In this document: piece by piece, positions 1 through 12,039 of the stretch
Layout: each line of letters begins with the position of its first letter
Position numbering within the stretch: the stretch's first letter is position 1
From: Phoronis australis
Lineage: Eukaryota > Phoronida > Phoronidae
Assembly: GCA_002633005.1 (NCBI GenBank)
Contig: NMRA01001123.1
Span: 3,189 to 30,634, forward strand
Reading direction: 5' to 3'
DNA: 27,446 bases
Program-made: the position numbers and the translations under genes
The notes under the pieces: model-generated
Seen by the model: the letters and a program-made list of their open reading frames with translations, nothing else
What the model was told of the DNA's origin: nothing
The model's database searches: none

Positions 1-3000
1 CCTCAGTATGCTAAAAACGTTCGAGAATCGTTTTGGCAAGACCGATGTGTCACTCACTGAGTCGCCGGGTGAGTGGATGCGTGACCGTGGTGTTACAGCT
101 ATTTTCCGGAAGATTCGGGGTGTAAGGGTGCGAATGTGTTCATCATTAGTGGGTCATTTTGACTAGTAAAAACACCAACTATGATTAGTTAAAAAATTTT
201 TCTTAAAAATAATGCAACAATTTTTCGGTATTCGAAATTTTCGGAAATTATTGCCAATATTTATTTCTTGCCGATGCAATGTTACCCGTTTCATGAATAG
301 ATAGATCCCGACTAAATGTCATCGATGACAACCGGTAAATTATGCAGCGCGCGCTTCTTGGCCGCGTGCTAACACTGGTCGAGTTTTTTATTAGTTTTCG
401 ATTCACGGTTTTCACGTGTACAAAGAAGTTTGGATTCCTGTTGAGGCCGGAGAAGATCTGTACCGGCAAGATACAATGCAACCCTGCTGACAAGTACACT
501 GCGTCTCAGAGTTTTCAAAGTCCAGACCATAGCGGGGCACATCCCTCGTGACGGCGACATCCCGTTGCTCCCAACTTGCTCGATTCCATAGCCCAACAAC
601 AAGTTGGGAAGTTTACCCCTGTAGCCAATATCTTACGCGACTGATAACTCCATTCTGGCTTTCATGGTTAGAGGGCCTGTGCTCTTTTGTTCGATAATTA
701 ATCTAATCTCCGATCAAATCGTATCTAGCCTGACTGGGCTGGACTGATAAGAATAAAAGTTAAGTTATGATATATTTGAGCTTAAACCAATAGCGTTTCA
801 GAATTCCTGGTCAAATGCTGATCATGTTCCGTTTTTGAATCACCAAAATCTCCCAACTACAACAGAATTTAAGACAATCTATTCTGTCCCAACGGATTAC
901 AAACACACTGTATTTGACTGTGTTCTGAATACGCGTTCGTAATAGCGTGCAACCACCATACGCTTCCTTTGAAGCTTGGGAGATACGTGGCCTGCTTGTT
1001 ATCATATGGGACAAAAGATTGAGCTGGGCAGTTAACAAAAGAGCAAGATATTATCGCAAGTTCAGCACCCCTCACGTCTGGAAAAGTTACTGAACGACAG
1101 AACGCTGTAATGCTCGCAATAGCAGCAAAACGTTTGCGTTCTTTTTGAATCGCGGCGTAAGTTTGAAGTGTATACGGACATAACGGTAAGGCTTGTGGTC
1201 TACAAATTCAGGACTGTCGGATCTTTCAGTTGATAAATTGGCCTGGAACTGTAGGTAGGGCCTAAGGCATTTTTCGCATGTAGTTCATGGGCTGGGCGCT
1301 TACTTTAGCGAAGTCTGGAAACGCGTAGGGGCTCTTCTTGGGCATGGGCGCTTATTAGGGCAAATAGCGGCAGAATTACATACACCAACGTAGTTTAATG
1401 CACACAAATCCCACGTCGTGCAAACCAATCGGCCATTCAACATACGTTAATCAATCCCAGTAGCCTTTGCTCAACCTAATTTCCGGACATGTGCAGTCGT
1501 TAAATCGACTGGGTTGCACCTCCGCTATAGAACACTTCGACACTGCAGTATTCGGTACCCACTATTTCTTTATTGAAACTATCCCATAAGCCGAACTTGA
1601 AATGTCTGGTGAGCTACAATTTGTCTGCGGAAAACTTGGGATACTTTACTAAAAATAGACAGTGCTCTCGTAGAACCAGAATCTATGGAACAAGCGAGAA
1701 GTAATTTGCAGATTCAGTTAGACTGGTTAGCCAGATTGGCAAGCTGATCCCCAAAAAACAACTACTATTTGCGGTGGGTGGACATTTACCTCAAAGAGAA
1801 CAATACCCTTAGGCTTTAACCTCAATTGAAGGTGTTTTAATGAGACATGATAATTATTGTCCGTTTCCAAAGGTGTTCAATGTATATTGCCCTTGTTTTT
1901 CACCGAGTCAGTACACACGCTAAACTTTACTGAAGTTCTTATGGAGACTTTTACACTTAAAGCGTTAATACAAGTTCAGAGTTGGTAGATGGATCATGGA
2001 ATAAATGTGAATGGACGAAGAAAAGGTGAACTCGTTTTGTTATTTGAAGCTGTGAACGGACTAAAATTGGAACTCTACCCGGGCTAGACCTGAATACCGC
2101 AGGCATAGAGGGAGTGATAGTTAATCCCCATAAAAAGTTATCCGTTTCACAATATACAACAACTAAAATCAAATGAACTACGCACATGTGCATAAAGAGC
2201 TATAACTTATACATACTATGACTCTGGACACAATTTAGTCAACAAATAACTCGAACATATCCATGAAAACAACCTCGCGCTTCGCTCGACTTTCTTTATT
2301 CTGGAGCCATTTTGATGAATTTACGTGAAATCACGCCTGTTGACAAATAAAAAGTACAAGGGACAGAAATCTTTCGAATTTCGCTTGATATCTTCCCATG
2401 CTATTTCCAAGTGTCACGCGCCAGGTCACGTCCTTCTCTCAGTCTCGCGCTAACCTTTTGCCTCATACTCACCTGGCTCAGTTGAAATACTTTGCGGTTA
2501 TGGCGCGTGGGGTGGAAATGTTAACAATAATCTAAAAGTGAAGTAGGAAATCTCCGCCAAAGTCACCTGAATTCTCTTTACAATGCTTTTTCGAAGATAA
2601 ATGTTTAGAAGCAGAAATGATCACTTAAAAAGATAGTAAGCGCCTTTTTATTAGTTTTAAGTGTAGAACGCATTTTTAACAAGGTGAAAACTTAAAGGGT
2701 GAGCGGATTTCGCTTACCGCCAGCTTAAAGCACACGGGACGAAATTAGTTCAGAACGTGATGGAACATATTATAGTGCGAATCTGACTCATTTGCCATAA
2801 CATTGAGGCTTATTTGGCATTCTACACACTAAAAATTAAGAACTCATAGTAAACTGAACAGAATACACTCTGCTACCGTGTCGGGCAAATGGCCAAACGA
2901 CAATTTTGTCCTACTTCCGGTGATGTCACAGTTAAGTGTCTCACATAATCTCGCATTATTGTTATTAAGGAGGCACAGAACAGTTCTCACTGGGTTTTGG

Positions 3001-3634
3001 CCAACAAAACACACACCACTTGATTTGTCACCTTTTCTTCACTCTGTTAAAAACAGGATGCAAAGAATGACATGTTTTCAATTATTTCACATAAAAAGCC
3101 CTGCAGATGAGGGCAGAAACTTTATTCTCTTTTGTATTTTTGACACTTTCAATCCCACTGAAAACCAAGCTAGACTTAAGAAAAATAGGGACAAAAAAGC
3201 AAAATCGGCACATTTCACCCCAAAAACACCACTTCCCTGCCGATATACGACTAAAACCAACAATAGATTCTGAAAGAAAATTTCCTACAGATTCCGAAAA
3301 TGTGGTCTAAAGGTACTGCCAACCAACTAAATTTTTGGCAATTCTTGCTTGTTTGAGGGCTACCTAAAATCACAGCCAATTTCTCAGTCGCTAACCAGCA
3401 ATGCACAATTGCAGCCGGGGGCCGCTATCTTGAAGACGAGTGCAGCTACAGCCAAGAAAGTGGCCTTTTTATCCACAGCATGTTCACAAATACAAACAAA
3501 CCACATTCACTGAGACTACGTGCAATGCACACCTAAAAAATGCCACCAAACTTGGCCTACCCCAAAATTTTAATATATTGTGGGAGCAAATTGGCCGCAG
3601 CTGCAGCCTAACTATATAGTGCCACCATGCGGAT
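1..3634. other. Noncoding stretch, no recognisable gene
   Basis: No open frame in this stretch has a recognisable domain, and the longest (about 130 codons near 2878-3273, starting at GTG) has low-complexity composition and no motif. A short imperfect hairpin lies at 1491-1519. I see no tRNA, rRNA or transposon terminus here. Confidence 0.6.
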
Positions 3635-5860
3635 CTCCCTATTTTTTCATTAGCCCATTAGTCAATGGGGACCTACCCAATTTTTTCATTAGGCAATCGG
3701 TCGATACTGACCTGCCCCTTTTTTCAGTAGGCGATGAGTCAAAACTGACCTGTCCATTTTTCAGTAGGCCATCAGTCAATACAGTGCTGCAAATTTTTTC
3801 ATTAGGCCATAAGACCATATGGACCTGCCCAATTTTTCATTAGGCCATCAGTCAATATGGATCTGTCCATTCTTTCATTAGGCCATCGGTCGATATAAAC
3901 ATGTCCATTTTTTCATTAGTCCATCAGTCAATACGGATCTGCCTATTTTTTCATTAGCCCATTAGTATAAGAGGATTTGTCCATTTTTTTATTGGACCAC
4001 TGTGCGGACTTGCCCATTTTAAATTAGGCCATCAGTTTAAGCAGACCTACAATTTTTATTCATTATGCCATCATTCGGTACGGACCTGTCCATTTTTCAG
4101 TAGGCCATCAGTCGGTACGGACCTGTCTAATTTTTCATTTGGCCATCAGTCAATATAGACCTGCCCAATTTTCATTTGGCTATCAGTCGATATGAACCTG
4201 TCCATTTTTTCATTAGTCCATCAGTTGATTCGAACCTGCCCATTTTTTCATTAGGCCATCACTCGATATGAACCTGTCCATTTTTTCATTAGTCCATCAG
4301 TCGATACGGATGTGCCCAATTTTTCATTGGGCCATTAGTCGATACGGACCTGTCCTTTTTATTAGACCATTAGTCAATACGAACCTGTCCATTTTTTCAT
4401 TAGGCAATCGGTCAATACGGATCTGCCTATTTTTTCATTAGCCCATTAGTAAAAGAGGACCTGTCCATTTTTTCATTGGGCCACTGTGCGGACCTGCCCA
4501 TATTAAATTAGGCCATTAGTCAAAACAGACCTACCCTTTTTTCATTATGTCATCAGTCGATATGGACCTGTCCATTTTTCAGTAGGCCATCAGTCAATAC
4601 AGTCCTGCCAATATTTTCATTAGGCCATCAGTCGATACGGACCTGTTCATTTTTTCATTAGACCATAAGTCAATATAGACCTGCCCATTTTTCATTAGGT
4701 CATCAGTCAATATGTACCTGTCCATTTTTTCATTAGTCCATCAGTCGATACGGACCTGCCCATTTTTTCATTAGGTCATTGGTCGATACAGACCTGCCGA
4801 TTTTTTCAATAGGCGATTAGTCAAAACTGTCCTGCCAAATTTTTCATTAGGCCATCAGTCGATATGGACCTGTCCATTTTTTCATTAGTCAATCAGTTGA
4901 TACGAACCTGTCAATTTTTTTCTTTAGGCCATCAGTCGATATGGACCTGTCCTTAGTTATTAGGTTATAAGTCAATATGGACCTGTCCATTTTTTCATTA
5001 GTCAATCAGTCGATACGGACCTGACAGTTTTTTCTTTAGGCCATTAGTCGATACGGATGTGCCCAATTTTTCATTGGGCCATCAGTCGATTTGGACCTTT
5101 CCTTTTTATTATACCATTAGTCAATATGGACCTGTCCATTTTTTCATTAGGCAATCAGTCAATACGGATCTGCCTTTTCTTTCATTAGCCCATTATTAAA
5201 AGAGGACCTGTCCATTTTTTCACTGGGCCACTGTGCGGACCTGCCCATATTAAATTAGGCCATTAGTCAAAACAGATCTACCCTTTTTTTCATTATGTCA
5301 TCAGTCGATACGGACCTGTCCATTTTTTGTTAGGCCATCAGTCAGTTAGGACCTGTTCATTTTTTCATTACACCATCAGTCAATATAGACCTGCCCATTT
5401 TTCATTAGGCCATCAGTCGATATGGACCTGTCAATTTTCTCATTAGGCCATCAGTCAATATGGCGCTGTCAATATTTTCATTAGGCCATCAGTCGATATG
5501 GCCCTGTCCATTTTTTCATTAGGCCATCAGTCAATATGTACTTGTCCACTTTTTCATTAGTCCATCAGTCGATACGGACCTGCCTGTTTTTTCATTAGGT
5601 CATCGGTCGATACGGACCTGCCCATTTTTTCAATAGGCGATTAGTCAAAACTGACCTGCCTAAATTTTTATTAGGCCATCAGTCGATATGGACCTTTCCA
5701 TTTTTTCATTAGTCAATCAGTCGATACGAACCTGTCAATTTTTTCATTAGGCCACTGTGCGAACCTGCCCATTTTAAATTAGGCCATTAGTTTAAGCAGA
5801 CCTACCTTTTTTATTCCTTATGCCATCAGTCGGTACGGACCTGTCCATTTTTCAGTAGGC
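3635..5860. repeat. 38-bp satellite array with higher-order structure
   Basis: About 58 diverged copies of a 38-bp unit run head to tail. Each has a T-rich CATTTTTTCATTAG block, then a GGCCATCAGTCGATA-like block, then GGACCTGTC. Single-unit periodicity is clear, for example around 4200-4320. A variant subunit with the core CCACTGTGCG recurs at 3997, 4481, 5228 and 5752. A long block including CGGATGTGCCCAA recurs at 4307 and 5054, exactly 747 bp apart, as do the CCACTGTGCG cores at 4481 and 5228. This shows that multi-unit blocks were amplified together. The array stops abruptly at the N, so its true length is unknown. No coding function is expected, although open frames cross it by chance. 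Confidence 0.93.
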
Positions 5861-5861
5861 N
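5861..5861. other. Assembly ambiguity (single N) at array edge
   Basis: The only N in the window lies exactly where the 38-bp satellite ends and an unrelated 128-bp repeat begins. This most likely marks a collapsed or joined gap, so distances across it should not be trusted. Confidence 0.85.
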
Positions 5862-6240
5862 TGGCGTCCACCCCTCTATCAACCAAACCGCTCTAATTAT
5901 GATTGTGAAAATTGGCATGTATGTTCTTACTATGAAGAGGACTGTTGACACTGAATTTCCCATTCTTACTGTTTTCGAGTCACCTTTTGGGCGTCCGTCC
6001 CTCTGTTAAACAAAACACTATTAGAATGATTGTGAAAATTGGCAGGTACGTTCTTACTACGAAGAGGATGGTTGACGGTGATTTCCCGATGCCTTCAACT
6101 ACTGTGACGCCTCCTTGTGACAGTTTTTTTTACCATTTTCTTTTTTGTCCTTCATTGATTGTGATGAAATTTGGCAAATACAATTCTATTAATGAAGTGA
6201 GATACCTTTTCATTTTCAGATGGATTTGATGCAGTGTACA
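5862..6240. repeat. Three diverged 128-bp tandem repeats
   Basis: The block TGATTGTGAAAATTGGCA starts at 5900 and 6028. A diverged version, TGATTGTGATGAAATTTGGC, starts at 6156. The steps are exactly 128 bp. Copies one and two also share GGCGTCC followed by CCCTCT, a GTTCTTACTA block and a GTTGAC block. Copy three is the most degenerate. The first copy begins right after the N, so more copies may lie in the gap. The array sits about 0.9 kb upstream of the rolling-circle transposon gene; any link to that element is inference. Confidence 0.8.
6208..6222 (+). promoter_or_regulatory. Possible 3' splice site directly before an ATG
   Basis: A pyrimidine-rich run ends in TTTTCAG with ATGG immediately following. 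The open frame downstream is only about 16 codons before a stop, so this may be a decayed exon start. It resembles the acceptor-ATG junctions at 7092, 21590 and 22186. Confidence 0.3.
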
Positions 6241-6937
6241 TCTAGTGGCCAGCTCGTTAAAATCATGTAATCTATTTATTTCTGGTCTTGGAATGCATTT
6301 TCGTTTCAGTTTTTGGAAGGGTGACAGTGCTATTTAACTTAAATCACGTTGCACTTCAGGTTTCTACGTCTCTCTGTATGATTTTGCTGTGTTGTGTGAT
6401 TATTTTTTCATGCTATTATGTGTACTATGGAATTTCAGTTTGTTGCTGAGACATTAGAAAAGCCTACATGTGTCGCGTTGCTGTTATGAAATATTTGACT
6501 GTAATGTCCAGTTGACATTATTATCTTCTCAGAATGAACCTTGACAGACATGACTATGTAGTAGTGCACACAGGTCTTCTTCCCAATTCGCTAAGAACTG
6601 TGCCTGCCAACTAGAGTGACACATCAAAGACAGTGGTGACTGGTGCAGAGTGATGGCAACTGGAGAAGTAGCTGTCTTCCTAGTCATCATGGATATCGTC
6701 CTTGGAAAGCTCATTGTGGTCCTCATTTCTACGATGCTGAATAAAGATCCTGATGATTTCTGCGACAGTATCCTTTTACACATGAGTTTCCTCTCTCTTG
6801 TACCTCTGAGCATTAAGGCACACATACCATTTATTTTAATTTCAAGTATCTACTCCAATATCATTTTTCTCTGTCTTGTATCTCTGAAGATGGAAATACA
6901 CATGTATTTCAATAATGTTTTGAAAGGGATAGACTGC

Positions 6938-6984
6938 ATATGTGTGTGTGTGTATCTGTGCGCGTGTGTCAGTGTGTGCATGTG
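6938..6984. repeat. Interrupted (TG)n microsatellite
   Basis: An interrupted TG/CG dinucleotide tract of about 45 bp. It creates an artificial Cys/Val-rich open frame that should not be read as protein. Confidence 0.8.
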
Positions 6985-7082
6985 CCTTTGTACTGTGTGG
7001 TTTGCTATACATAGGTGTGTGCTCGAGTGAGTGCAGTCACATGTGCCTATTCATGTTAGAGTCAAATTTAACAGCGAGTTTA

Positions 7083-7092
7083 TGTTTTTCAG
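7083..7092 (+). promoter_or_regulatory. Predicted 3' splice acceptor ahead of transposon gene start
   Basis: The sequence TGTTTTTCAG ends one base before the ATG at 7094-7096. It has the pyrimidine tract and CAG of a 3' splice site. An upstream noncoding exon or a trans-spliced leader would therefore join almost directly to the start codon. The donor was not identified. Confidence 0.5.
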
Positions 7093-7534
7093 GATGAACA
7101 AAGACCCAGATGTTGTGACTGACAATGTGTCTAAGAATGAAGACCAAAAGGAAGATCGCAGCGTGAGTAGTGGCAAGATTTCAGAAAAGTGTATGAGAGG
7201 TAAAAGTGCTAATATTAGTGTTGGCATGATGCCTGCTCTTTTGAAAGGTTTTAATGTGAATGAATGTGGAAGAAACACTTCAAATGAATAAATATTAGTA
7301 TCTAATTATGAGACCTGTAAGGAAGTGAATCAACGTAGTGACTCTGAAGTGCTTATGACTGAAGCTGTGGCAAAGTATTTTCATTTTCAAGAAGAACGTT
7401 CTAGTGAGAAAAAACAACAAAAAACTCAAAAAGAAAACTTGACCACCGCTGTCCAAAGAAAACGAGCATATCACGGAATTGACCAACAGGAGATGAAAAT
7501 GGAAATTTCAACTAAACAAAGTAAAAAAGAGAAA

Positions 7535-8880
7535 GATGCTTTAAGAAAGAGGCTAAAACGATTGGATCCTGAAAATAGAGCAATAGAAAACAAGCGCAGA
7601 ATTGAAATGAGAAAAACTAGGCACAAAGATGTCCAAGTTAATGATCACCAGATGGATGCTGTAAGGAAAAGACTAAAGAGAAAGAATGAAGATTACAAAG
7701 CCAAAGAAAATATGTGCAAGCAGAAAATGCGACGTTTAAATCCTATGCACAAAGTGAAAGAAAGTGATAGGAAGAAGAGACAAAGGTCGAATCCTGTTCA
7801 GAATGCAACGGAAAACGCTCAAAGAGTTGAAAGGAGATCAAATCCTGTGTATAGAGCTAAAGAAAATGTAAGAGGAACTATAAGTAAACAAAATATGCGA
7901 TCTGATTCTTTTAAGAAAGCAAAGGAAAACGCTCAAAGAGTTGAAAGGAGAGCAAATCCTGTGTATAGAGCTAAAGAAAATGTAAGAGGAACTATAAGTA
8001 AACATAATATGCGATCTGATTCTTTTAAGAAAGCAAAGGAAAATAAAGTAGGAAGTTTAAGTAAATGGAAGCTGCGATCTGATCCTATTACAAAAACAAA
8101 AGAGAATGCACGCAGAGTTGAAAGGAGATCAGACCCTGTGTCTAGAGCAAAAGAAAATGCACAAAGAAGTTTAAGTAGACAAAATCTGCGTTCAGATCCT
8201 GTTAAAAAAGCAAAAGAAAATGAACAAGAAAGATTGAGTAGACGGAATCTGCGTTCTGATCCTGTTAAAAAAGCAAAAGAAATGAACAAGAAAGATTGAG
8301 TAAACGGAATCTGCGTTCTGATCCTGTTAAAAAAGCAAAAGACAATGAACAAGGAAGATTGAGTAAACGGAATCTACGTTCTGATCCTATTAAAAAAGCA
8401 AAAGACAATGAACAAGGAAGATTGAGTAAACGGAATCTACGTTCTGATCCTATTAAAAAAGCAAAAGACAATGAACAAGGAAGATTGAGTAAACGGAATC
8501 TACGTTCTGATCCTGTTAGAAACGCAAAAGAAAATGAACAAGGAAGAATGATTAAACGGAATCTGCGTTCTGATCCTATTAAAAAAGCAAAAGACAATGA
8601 ACAAGGAAGATTGAGTAAACGGAATCTACGTTCTGATCCTGTTAGAAACGCAAAAGAAAATGAACAAGGAAGAATGATTAAACGGAATCTGCGTTCTGAT
8701 CCTATTAAAAAGCAAAAGACAATGAACAAGGAAGATTGAGTAAACGGAATCTACGTTCTGATACTGTTAAGAAAACAAAAGAAAATGAACATGGAAAATT
8801 GAGTAAACAGAAATTGCGTTCAGATCCTATTAGGAAAGCAAAAGAAAACGAACATGGAAGATTGAGTAAACGAAATTTGC
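7535..8880 (+). repeat. Coding tandem repeat: basic 21-residue (63-bp) units
   Basis: This is the N-terminal part of the transposon gene. The repeat consensus is LSKRNLRSDPIKKAKDNEQG with variations, very rich in Lys, Arg, Asp and Asn. Units at 8296-8880 are near-identical at 63 bp, while those before about 7800 are diverged. Two nested amplifications are visible: a 114-bp block repeated at about 7815-7928 and 7929-8042, and a 126-bp double unit repeated at about 8488-8613 and 8614-8738. Similar R-x-x-x-P-x-x-x-x-K-E-N repeats occur in other invertebrate Helitron-like proteins. DNA binding or nuclear targeting is inference. Two 1-nt frameshifts fall inside A-runs of this array. Confidence 0.9.
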
Positions 8881-8954
8881 GATCTAAGCCTCAACTTTTT
8901 AATGATGACGAGCTTATCAGAAGATTTCACGAAGTAATTGAAAATGGTCCGACT

Positions 8955-9450
8955 TATGTTTGTTGCTGTTGCGATCAAACATGGTTTAAGCATAGTGTGC
9001 AAAGTTGTAAAACAATGGAAAAGATTATTAAGACTGCTGCGGACTGTATTCCTTTTGAGCATATTGAAAAGAAATACGTTTGTAATACATGCCATCGATA
9101 TTTAGTCAAAGATAAAATTCCTCCATGTGCAATTGTGAATGATATGAGATTTCATGAGAAACCTGAAGGTATATGCGATCTGTATCCATTAGAGTGGAGA
9201 CTTCTGTCACCTCGGATTCCTTTTATGAAGATGTATTCTGCTCCAAGAGGTAATCAGAAAAAAATTAGAGGAAATGTAGTAAACGTACCTGCAAATGTTT
9301 GTAATACTGTTAATGTTCTTCCAAGAGCTCCTGATGATAATATGACGATAGCGGCTAATTTAAAAAGACAATTAAAATATAAGCATGCAGAAATGACAGA
9401 GAATATACGACCTAACAAGATTCTTGAAATGGCAAAATGGCTGGAAAAGA
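8955..9450 (+). other. DUF6570-like Cys-rich domain of the transposase
   Basis: Right after the basic repeats comes a Cys cluster (YVCCCCDQTWF), then CNTCHRYL, an IPP-x4-N segment, a PLEWRLLSPRIPF block and a VVNVPANV...VLPRAPDD block. This pattern matches the domain of unknown function that commonly precedes the Helitron Rep domain (DUF6570). The paired CxxC motifs suggest zinc binding, which is inference. A highly acidic linker of Asp and Glu follows at about 9640-9790, before the Rep domain. Confidence 0.7.
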
Positions 9451-9929
9451 ATGGGGAATTGTATAAACGAGAAGGCATTGTGTTTAATATACAATGGCAT
9501 GATGAAAACAATGTGAATATATATGATGAAACGCAAAAGAACTGTGGACAGCACCAGTCTTTAACAAGTAATCAAACTGAATTATGTAGTAACTTTGAAA
9601 AAGATCCTGATGTGAATTATGTTTCATATGTGAAACCTGATGAAGATGGTAATGATGATGATGATGATAACGGTGAAGTTAAAGATAGTGATGATGAATG
9701 GAATGAAGTTGATGCAAAAGAATCAGCAGGATGTAAAGATACACTGTTATCGTCTCCCGATTTTATAGAAGATGATGAGAAAGAAAAGATTCATAACTTT
9801 GCACCAGGGGAAGGTAACATTCCTATGAGTGTTTTCACTGATGTATATTCTGAAGAATTAGCTTTTCCTGAGATTTTCCTTGGCAATGCAAGATCCTCCA
9901 ATAGAAGGGCAAATGTGTATTACAGTGAA

Positions 9930-11330
9930 ATATGCAAATCTGAACTAAGAAGAAAAGACCGAAGAGTTGCAAAGTCTATTGATAATTTGTTTTTTAAACT
10001 AAAAAAGCTTCAAATGAAAACTTTGATTGGTCAAGTAAACCTGGCAATTAGAAAGAATAAGACTCTGGGAAAAGAGATTACTGCTCACGATTTACGAAAA
10101 CCTGGGTATTTGAAGAAGCTTGTACAGTTTGATGAAGGTTATATGGTATTAAAAACATTGGGGGGCTCACCCCCGTACTTTCAAAAGGCTAAAAATGATT
10201 TATTTGCCATGATTCGACAGCTTGGACCAGCAAATTATTTCATTAGTTTGTCGGCAGCTGAAACACGATGGCATCATTTACTGAGAATTTTAGGAAGACT
10301 GCAATATGGAATAGAATATACAGATGGTGAAATAGATGAGATGAATTGGGAAACAAGATGTAAACTTATTGCTGGTGATCCAGTTACATGTGCAAGACAA
10401 TTTGATTTTCAAGTGAACACCTTGCTAAAAGATGTATTGCGAAGTGATTCATCTCCCATTGGAAAAGTAATAGATTTCTTTTATAGAGTTGAGTTTCAGC
10501 ACAGAGGATCTCCACACATACATGCTTTGCTGTGGGTTGAAAAAGCACCAATTTATGGGCAACATGAATTACATGAAATAGTAAAGATATAGACAGTAAA
10601 GTGCAGTGTAAAAAGGAAGTGGATGATGAAGAGTTACAAGAATTGATTTCTTATCAGGTGCATAAGCATTCACATTCGTGTAAAAAGAAGAATAAGGTTT
10701 GTCGATTTGGTTTTCCAATCCCCCTGATGAGAGAAACTGTGATATTGGAACCTCTTGATAATGATGTGACACCAGACAAAGAAAAAAAGTATAAGGAGAA
10801 CTTCAGGGTTTTGAAAGAGTTGTTGAATGATATAAAAGAGGGTCAAAATATGAGTTTTGAAGAGTTGCTACTGAAGCTGAAGATGTCATTTGAAGAATAT
10901 ATTTTAGCTGTTCGCTCTTCTATAAACCATCCAACAGTGTTTTTGAAACGAGAACCGAGTGAAGTAAGAGTAAATGCATATAACAAAACGATCTTAAAAG
11001 CATGGAGAGCGAATATTGACATACAGGCAGTCCTTGATGTGTATGCATGTGCTCAGTACATAACAGCTTATATTATGAAGTCTATGAGAGGTATTAGTGA
11101 TCTGTTGAGAAAAGCATGTGATGAGATTAACAATGGGAATATTGATATAAGACAGCAAGTAAGACATATTGGAAATAAGTTTTTAAACAATGTTGAAATA
11201 AGCGCACAAGAAGCAGTATATGTAATTTTACAACTACCGATGAGGAAGGCATCAAGAGAAGTTGTGTTTATTAACACATCTCCTCCTGAAGAACGAGTAT
11301 TCTTATTGAAGAACAAAGAAGTATTAGATT
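9930..11330 (+). other. Helitron-like Rep (HUH/Y2) nuclease domain
   Basis: This is the rolling-circle nicking and joining nuclease. Motif I region: PANYFISLSAAETRW near 10229-10273. Motif II, the metal-binding HUH: FQHRGSPHIHALLWV, with His-Ile-His at 10515-10523. Motif III: QYITAYIMK, giving two tyrosines (codons at 11057 and 11069) three residues apart with a following Lys, as in Y2 Rep enzymes. The spacing from HUH to Y2 is about 180 residues. All catalytic residues appear intact, but a 1-nt deletion near 10587 separates HUH from Y2 in the present sequence. Confidence 0.9.
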
Positions 11331-12039
11331 CTATGGAGGATGAAGATAATGACATAAAATCGAGTAATATGATTAGCCGTTATGCAAGTCGACCTATTAA
11401 ACTTCAGAACATTACAGTAGCAGAATATGCAGCATGGTATGATAAAAAAAGGAAGAGTTTGGAAAAAGAAGGAAAAGTCTTCGGTTGATAATTTATTAAA
11501 TGAGAATTTAGAAGAGCATAATTCAGATGATGAGGAGGAAGAAAAGACCAAGACAAACAACACCTATGAGAGACGCAAGACCAGCCGTATAATAAGATAT
11601 GTTTGTTTTAACGTCGATGCTGAACCGGAAAAACACTACAGAGAGTTACTTATGCTTTACACACCATGGAGAGATGAATTAAATGATTTAAAAGGAACAT
11701 TCATTTCTTATCAGCAAAAATATGAGCATTGTAAAGAAGGTATTGATGTACAAAGACGGATTTATGAGTCAAATAGGTTAGCAGTTGAGGCTGCCAAGGC
11801 AGTAACAGAATCTGATGGTATTGAAGAGAATGTATTTGATGAATTAGCCCCCGGTGCTCAGCAGCATAATAAAGATGTTGAAATTATCCAAGAAGACAAT
11901 GAGAAAGAGAAAAAATACAATGAGATTTTGCGACAATATGAGTATGATATGGGTCCAGATTTGGGCTTAACAAGTACTTATTCTGAAGAATTGACTTTAT
12001 TTAAATGCCCGAAGATGAGTATAGATGTATACGATACTA

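Noticed and set aside
1491-1519. GTGCAGTCG hairpin resembling a Helitron 3' hairpin
   Set aside because: No CTRR-type end follows it at the right distance and no transposon gene lies upstream; a short stem like this is expected by chance.
2634-2718. Possible small inverted-repeat element (GTAAGCG ... CGCTTAC)
   Set aside because: Only about seven terminal bases pair and no target duplication is visible.
2878-3273. 131-codon open frame on the plus strand
   Set aside because: It starts at GTG, has no domain or repeat, and composition like the surrounding noncoding DNA; likely chance.
3580-3843. Open frame through the satellite
   Set aside because: The frame is produced by repeat units and breaks as soon as units vary.
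3635-5860. CRISPR-like array
   Set aside because: Units are contiguous diverged tandem repeats without unique spacers, in a eukaryotic setting.
6650-7030. 126-codon open frame rich in hydrophobic and Cys/Val residues
   Set aside because: Its C-terminal third is the translated TG microsatellite and no domain is visible. It shares frame with the transposon gene only across a stop and a predicted splice acceptor.
7933-8729. Long Phe/Ser/Arg-rich minus-strand frames
   Set aside because: These are antisense shadows of the 63-bp coding repeats; periodicity keeps them open. The plus-strand reading connects to conserved transposase domains.
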